A stretch of 64,000 nucleotides of DNA from Phycisphaerae bacterium (GTDB lineage: Bacteria; Planctomycetota; Phycisphaerae; SM23-33). Shown here in pieces: positions 60,069 through 64,000 of the stretch; the first letter of the stretch is position 1; each line of letters begins with the position of its first letter. The DNA is taken from NCBI GenBank assembly GCA_030745875.1, contig JASLNT010000120.1, positions 1 through 64,000 on the forward strand. The letters run 5' to 3'. Made by a program: the position numbers and the translations under genes. The notes under the pieces were generated by a model, which made no database searches, was not told the DNA's origin, and saw only the letters and a program-made list of their open reading frames with translations.

Positions 60069-60884
60069 ATGCAATGGTCATTGACAAGAAAACGCTTCAC
60101 TCTGGCGTCGGTTGCGATCGTTCTGACCCTGCAAGGCTGCCGGGCCGAGCAAACCGAATCTGCCCCTGAGAATCAGAGACCCCCCGAATCACCGACAACC
60201 CGCCCGGCGAATAGCGCCAAAGCTCCCCCCAGGGCGCGCAAGGCGTTTGTCCCGCTGAAGCTGAACATTCCAAAGCATATCTCCTGCTGCCCGAAACGTC
60301 CCTGGTCCGAAGAACCGAACGTTGAAGAATTCAGCCGCAAATCTCTGCATGAGCGTCCAGCGTTCATGGTTCCGACAGGTACGGCAAATCTCGCGGCCAA
60401 CCGTCCGGTCAGCAGCAACGAGCTGCTCCCGGTGATAGGGGAACTTGAGATGATCACCGACCGGGACAACCGCACTGACGACGGAAACTATGTAGACATA
60501 GGTTTTGGGCTAAAGTGGATTCAAATTGACCTGGAACAGTCTGCGCCGATCTACGCGATTGTTGTCTGGCATAATTGGAGACAAGGGCAATTCTACACAA
60601 TATACCGTGACGTTATCGTGCAGGTGTCCGATGATCCCGAGTTCAAGCGTAATGTCCGAACACTGTTCAACAACGATCACGACAACTCTTCGGAGCTAGG
60701 CCGCGGCAAGGACAAGGGCTACGTCGCAAGTCGGTACGGCAAGATTATCGACGCCGGCGGAGTTCGCGTCCGATACATTCGCTTGTACAGCAACGGCAAC
60801 AGTAACAACGATCGGAACCTTTATACTGAAGTCGCCGTATATGGACTCGGAAAAACCAAACCGCCGCCCCCGCCCGAACAATGA
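60069..60884 (+). CDS. Lipoprotein with a discoidin (F5/8 type C)-like domain
   Basis: 271 residues. A lipobox (LQGC, about residue 24) after a short signal sequence; a Pro/Thr-rich linker (30-70). Residues about 120-265 resemble a discoidin domain: TANLAANRPVSS, TDRDNRTDDGNYVDIGFGLKWIQIDLEQSAPIYAIVVWHNW, YRDVIVQVSDDPEFKRNVRTLFNNDHDNSSELGRGKD and GGVRVRYIRLYSNGNSNNDRNLYTEVAVYG, a frame common for carbohydrate-binding surface modules. AAAGG sits next to the ATG, so the start is slightly uncertain. It converges on the glycyl radical gene (14-base gap). Confidence 0.72.
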   Translation: MQWSLTRKRFTLASVAIVLTLQGCRAEQTESAPENQRPPESPTTRPANSAKAPPRARKAFVPLKLNIPKHISCCPKRPWSEEPNVEEFSRKSLHERPAFMVPTGTANLAANRPVSSNELLPVIGELEMITDRDNRTDDGNYVDIGFGLKWIQIDLEQSAPIYAIVVWHNWRQGQFYTIYRDVIVQVSDDPEFKRNVRTLFNNDHDNSSELGRGKDKGYVASRYGKIIDAGGVRVRYIRLYSNGNSNNDRNLYTEVAVYGLGKTKPPPPPEQ

Positions 60885-60898
60885 ACTGTCATTGGCCC

Positions 60899-63265
60899 TC
60901 AGCCCTGGAAGCTCTCGTGTTCGGTCCGAGAGATGATCTCGTCCTGGAGTTCATCGCCAATGTCCACGAAGTAGTCGCTATATCCCGCGACTCGAACGAT
61001 CAGATCCTTGTGCTCTTGCGGATTGGCCTGCGCCTGTCGCAGCGTTTCTACGTCAACCACGTTGAATTGCACGTGGTGTCCGTCGAGATCGAAGTACGAT
61101 CTGGCCAGATGTCCGAGATGCCGGTATCCGTCGCCTGCGAGTATCTGGGGGGTGAACTTGAGGTTCAGCAGCGTACCGCCGGTGCGAACGTGGTCTATGC
61201 GGGCGGCCGATTTCAGCACCGCCGTCGGTCCGCGCTGGTCGGCGCCCTGTGTCGGAGAGATGCCTTCGGAAAGCGTGACGCCTGCTCTACGCCCGTTGGG
61301 CAGTGCTCCGGTGACCTGGCCGAAGTATATGTGAACTGTAGTCGGCAGGAGATTCACGCGATATTCTCCGCCCTTGGTGTTGGGTCGTCCGTTGACCACG
61401 TTGAAGTAGGCGTCGAACGCTCGCTCAGCCAGTTGGTCGGCGTAGTCGTCATCGTTCCCGTACGCCGGCGTCCGATTGGCCAGCATGAGCCTGAGATTCT
61501 CGCTGCCTTCAAAGTTGTCTTCCATCGCGGCGATCAGATCGCTCATCGAGATGTTCTTCTCGTCGAACACATGCAGTTTGACCGCCGCCATCGCATCGGT
61601 GAGCGTTCCCAGCCCGACTCCCTGGATGTACGTCGGATTGTAGCGCGCCCCGCCGTTGTGGTAGTCGGTGGCCTGGTCCACGCAATCGTTCATTACAACC
61701 GACATGAACGGAGCGGGCATGGTCGTGGCGAACAATCGCTCGATGAAGTTGTTGCCCGCGATTTTGAGGTCGACGAAGTATTTCAACTGCGTTTGGTACG
61801 CCTCGAAGAACTGATCGAACGATTCAAAGGTTCTTGCGTCTCCGGTTTGTGGACCGATCTGCTTGCCGCTGGCGGGGTCGACGCCGTCGTTCCACACAAG
61901 CTCCAGCACTTTCGGCCAGTTCATGTATCCGGTCAGCGTGCAGCTTTCCTTGCCGAACGCGCTTACTGTGACGCATCCGCTCGGTCCGCCGGCGCGGGCG
62001 TCGGAGAGGCTCTTGCCCGCGTTCCGCATTTCCTGGACGATCAGGTCCATGTTGAACATGGACGGTTGCCCCAGTCCGGTGCGCGCGACTTTGCAGGCAC
62101 GCTCCAGGAACTCCGGCGGGTTCGCTCGAGCCAACTGGATGCACGCCGACGGTTGGATTAGCTGCATGTCTTCGACAACGTCGAGTATCAGGTGCGATAC
62201 GTCGTTTACCGCATCTTCGCCGTCGGGCGTCAGTCCGCCTACGTTGATCAGCGCGAAATCCTGGTAGGTTCCGCTCTGTTCTTCGGTCACGCCTACTTTC
62301 GGCGGGGCCGGTTCGTTGTTGAACTTCACCCAGAAGCAGCCCAGCAATTCTTCGGCGTCATTGCGCGTGAGCGTTCCGGCCGCGGCTTCCTTCCGGTAGA
62401 ACGGGTCGAGATGCTGATCGAGTCTTCCGGGATTGAACGAATCCCACGTGTTCAGTTCGGTGATCACGCCGAGGTGTACGAACCAGTAGCTCTGTAGAGC
62501 TTCCTGGAAAGTTCTCGGCGCGTTGGCGGGCACGTGTCGACAGATGTCGGCGATCTTCTCAAGTTCGGCTTTTCGGGTTGTGTCGGGCTCCTGGCCCGCC
62601 ATCTGCTCAGCGAGGTCTGCGTGACGGTTGGCAAGGAGTATCACCGCATCGATGCAAATTGCCATCGCCTTGAGCTCTTCGCGCTTGTCGTAGGCGCGGG
62701 GATCGTTCAGCGGGTCCAGTTCATTGAGATGTTCGGTGATTCGGGTCTTGATGTCCAACAGACCCTGGTGGTAGATCTTGTCGTCGAGGATCGCGTGTCC
62801 CGGCGCACGCTGCTCCATGAACTCCGTGAATACTCCGGCGTCGAACGCATCATGCCACTCCCGACTCATCGCTGCGAACAGTTTCTCGCGCAGCGTTTTG
62901 CCCGACCAGAATGGGATGATCGTCTCCTGGTATACTTTGCGAACATCCTCGCTGACGGTGAAAGGAGTTCGCTGGCGGCTGGTGACTATGTCAAGATCCT
63001 CGAGGCTGTGGCAGCAGAGCTCGGGGTAGGTGGGGGTGGCTTTGGGATCCGGTCCGCGCTGCCCGACTATCAATTCGCCGTCATTTATGCTAATTGACCT
63101 GTGGGCGACTACGTACTTCAGCGCCAGAGCCCGCGCCACCGGTAGCGACACCGCGTCGGCCGCACCGCTGGCGTAGAAGTTGGTGATTAGTTCAGCACGC
63201 TCGGAAGATATTGAGGGCACAGAATTTACACTCTCTGTGCGGAGCCTCTTGATTCGTTCATTCAT
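60899..63265 (-). CDS. HypD-like glycyl radical enzyme with a changed catalytic motif
   Basis: 788 residues, the size of trans-4-hydroxy-L-proline dehydratase (HypD), with full-length similarity by eye. The thiyl Cys is Cys431 in GPSGCVTVSAFGKE, and the glycyl radical is Gly761 in RVAGYSDYF. Compared with HypD residues as recalled (offset 3): His157 for His160, Asp275 for Asp278, Asp336/Phe337 for Asp339/Phe340, Cys431 for Cys434 and Thr642 for Thr645 are all kept. The catalytic Glu436 is Thr433, however, so the GCVE motif reads GCVT. Function may therefore differ from proline dehydration. No activating enzyme lies in the window; the divergent neighbour is an M1 aminopeptidase. Confidence 0.85.
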   Translation of the reverse strand: MNERIKRLRTESVNSVPSISSERAELITNFYASGAADAVSLPVARALALKYVVAHRSISINDGELIVGQRGPDPKATPTYPELCCHSLEDLDIVTSRQRTPFTVSEDVRKVYQETIIPFWSGKTLREKLFAAMSREWHDAFDAGVFTEFMEQRAPGHAILDDKIYHQGLLDIKTRITEHLNELDPLNDPRAYDKREELKAMAICIDAVILLANRHADLAEQMAGQEPDTTRKAELEKIADICRHVPANAPRTFQEALQSYWFVHLGVITELNTWDSFNPGRLDQHLDPFYRKEAAAGTLTRNDAEELLGCFWVKFNNEPAPPKVGVTEEQSGTYQDFALINVGGLTPDGEDAVNDVSHLILDVVEDMQLIQPSACIQLARANPPEFLERACKVARTGLGQPSMFNMDLIVQEMRNAGKSLSDARAGGPSGCVTVSAFGKESCTLTGYMNWPKVLELVWNDGVDPASGKQIGPQTGDARTFESFDQFFEAYQTQLKYFVDLKIAGNNFIERLFATTMPAPFMSVVMNDCVDQATDYHNGGARYNPTYIQGVGLGTLTDAMAAVKLHVFDEKNISMSDLIAAMEDNFEGSENLRLMLANRTPAYGNDDDYADQLAERAFDAYFNVVNGRPNTKGGEYRVNLLPTTVHIYFGQVTGALPNGRRAGVTLSEGISPTQGADQRGPTAVLKSAARIDHVRTGGTLLNLKFTPQILAGDGYRHLGHLARSYFDLDGHHVQFNVVDVETLRQAQANPQEHKDLIVRVAGYSDYFVDIGDELQDEIISRTEHESFQG

Positions 63266-63298
63266 GTCGTGTCAACCTGTATATTTACACTGAACTCC

Positions 63299-63327
63299 AT
63301 TATAGCCCTCGAAAACCCCCGTATCAA
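63299..63327 (-). promoter_or_regulatory. Sigma70-type promoter of the glycyl radical enzyme gene
   Basis: Minus strand: TTGATA (63322-63327), 17-base spacer, TATAAT (63299-63304), about 34 bases before the ATG. Confidence 0.7.
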
Positions 63328-63333
63328 TCCGAC

Positions 63334-63363
63334 TTGACGTGCATTGTCCACTATTCGTAGAAT
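63334..63363 (+). promoter_or_regulatory. Sigma70-type promoter of the M1 aminopeptidase gene
   Basis: TTGACG (63334-63339), 18-base spacer, TAGAAT (63358-63363), about 36 bases before the ATG. It faces away from the glycyl radical promoter, with the two -35 hexamers 6 bases apart. Confidence 0.6.
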
Positions 63364-63398
63364 GCCCGCTCACTACACTCCGGTCGAGCGATATCCAT

Positions 63399-64000
63399 AT
63401 GATCAGACTCAATGTACGTTTGAATAAGTTGCTGCTGCTGTTGGGATTTGCGTGTGTGATGATGTCTGTTTGCGCGTGTTCTCCCGGCAAGGCGATCCGC
63501 ATGGAGCGAGCGGTCGTGCCGATTGCCCAGAGTATCGCTCTTGACATCGATGCTGAGCGAGACGGGTACGCGGGCAAAACGACGATAGAAATCGATGTGC
63601 GCCGACAGACCGACACCATCGCCTTCCACGCCCTCGGGATGGACCTCGAATCAGTGGTTGTCGAGAATCTGGATATATCGGCGGCGCTGGACTGCACGGT
63701 CGGCGACAAGGGGCTCGTGACGGCCCGTGCTCGCAAGGTCCTGAGCCCCGGTAAGTACACGCTGAAAATTGCGTTCGCCAAAGAGTTCAATCGCAAGGGC
63801 GTTGCGATCTACAAAACCCGCCATGACGGAGAGGCGTATGTATTTACGCAGTTCGAACCGGAATTCGCCAGGGCGGCCTTTCCGTGTTGGGACGAACCGG
63901 AATTCAAAATCCACTGGCGGATGACGCTGAAGGTCCCCAAAGACCATCTGGCTGTTTCAAATACGCCTCCCCTGAAGGTCACCACCTCGAAACAGAGCAA
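63399..64000 (+). CDS. M1 family zinc aminopeptidase, N-terminal part (runs off the window)
   Basis: Partial: 200 codons are visible. The ATG at 63399 gives a signal sequence with cysteines (VMMSVCACSPG) that may be a lipobox. The N-terminal M1 beta-domain follows, reading THR/ILE/ASP-type beta strands (GYAGKTTIEIDVRRQTDTIAFHALGMDL). The family signature is TQFEPEFARAAFPCWDEPEFKIHWRMTLKVPKDHLAVSNTP. The gluzincin HExxH is beyond the end. It is separately promoted and divergent from the glycyl radical gene; this suggests peptide use, which would supply amino acids to that enzyme, as inference. Confidence 0.85.
   Translation, partial: MIRLNVRLNKLLLLLGFACVMMSVCACSPGKAIRMERAVVPIAQSIALDIDAERDGYAGKTTIEIDVRRQTDTIAFHALGMDLESVVVENLDISAALDCTVGDKGLVTARARKVLSPGKYTLKIAFAKEFNRKGVAIYKTRHDGEAYVFTQFEPEFARAAFPCWDEPEFKIHWRMTLKVPKDHLAVSNTPPLKVTTSKQS

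Noticed and set aside
60881-62161. A 426-codon plus-strand frame
   Set aside because: Antisense to the glycyl radical enzyme; an artefact of codon bias.
60899-63265. Naming the glycyl radical gene pyruvate formate-lyase
   Set aside because: PFL has two adjacent active-site cysteines; this protein has a single Cys followed by V-T and resembles HypD throughout.
1-64000. tRNA, rRNA, CRISPR arrays, insertion sequences and attachment sites
   Set aside because: Looked for cloverleaf-like pairs, spaced repeats, terminal inverted repeats and transposase motifs; none seen by eye.

Overview
The window looks like a chromosomal segment of an anaerobic or facultatively anaerobic Gram-negative bacterium of the PVC group, most likely Planctomycetota (Phycisphaerae-like). 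The assignment is inferred from content. There are many secreted or lipoprotein genes, including LamG, GH2, alpha-glucuronidase-like, EF-hand and HzsA-like di-haem proteins. Diaminopimelate appears to be made by LL-diaminopimelate aminotransferase. There is an outer-membrane porin and a Skp-like protein, and rubredoxin, acetate kinase and a glycyl radical enzyme point to anaerobic metabolism. GC content is moderately high throughout. No tRNA, rRNA, CRISPR array, insertion sequence or phage module was found.

Layout. 1-1790: two convergent accessory genes (a zinc-ribbon protein and a gamma-glutamylcyclotransferase-like protein). 2407-8046: Skp-like lipoprotein, acetate kinase, LysM protein, and a FlgI-like lipoprotein with no other flagellar genes. 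8159-13455: Smc and a LamG protein. 13465-15537 (minus): membrane peptide, SHOCT-like protein and C25/caspase-like protease. 15718-24684: dapL, a small unknown, folK-dNK-panC-panD, lgt, a degenerate HtrA-PDZ protein and a TPR/HEAT protein. 24865-31130: gapA, two TPM proteins, pgk, rpe, a histidine-phosphatase-like protein without its catalytic histidines, and accD. 31144-38117 (minus): DUF502, hpf, ptsN-ptsH-ptsI, a DUF2344 protein and RNase E/G. 38437-50041: a methyltransferase, an HzsA-like cytochrome, an epimerase-like protein and three secreted proteins. 50355-53663: ArsR regulator, rubredoxin and porin. 53836-59996: a molybdenum-cofactor riboswitch followed by moeA-moaA-moaC-MOSC/mogA-mobBA and a coupled secreted unknown. 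60069-64000: a discoidin-like lipoprotein, a HypD-like glycyl radical enzyme on the minus strand, and the start of an M1 aminopeptidase.

How the parts work together. gapA, pgk, rpe and ackA cover lower glycolysis, the pentose-phosphate link and acetate formation. HPr, EI and a PtsN-type EIIA are present with no sugar permease, so that PTS is probably regulatory. The Moco cluster is compact, with two gene fusions and a leader whose closing stem contains the Shine-Dalgarno sequence of moeA. The most notable points are these: a glycyl radical enzyme that keeps nearly every recalled HypD active-site position but has Thr in place of the catalytic Glu; two probable pseudo-enzymes; an array of AGGCG-GTAT elements upstream of arsR; a long hairpin at the start of rpe; and an element shared in front of two glycoside-hydrolase genes. 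I found no clear-cut new multi-gene system. The HypD variant is the strongest candidate for new biochemistry.
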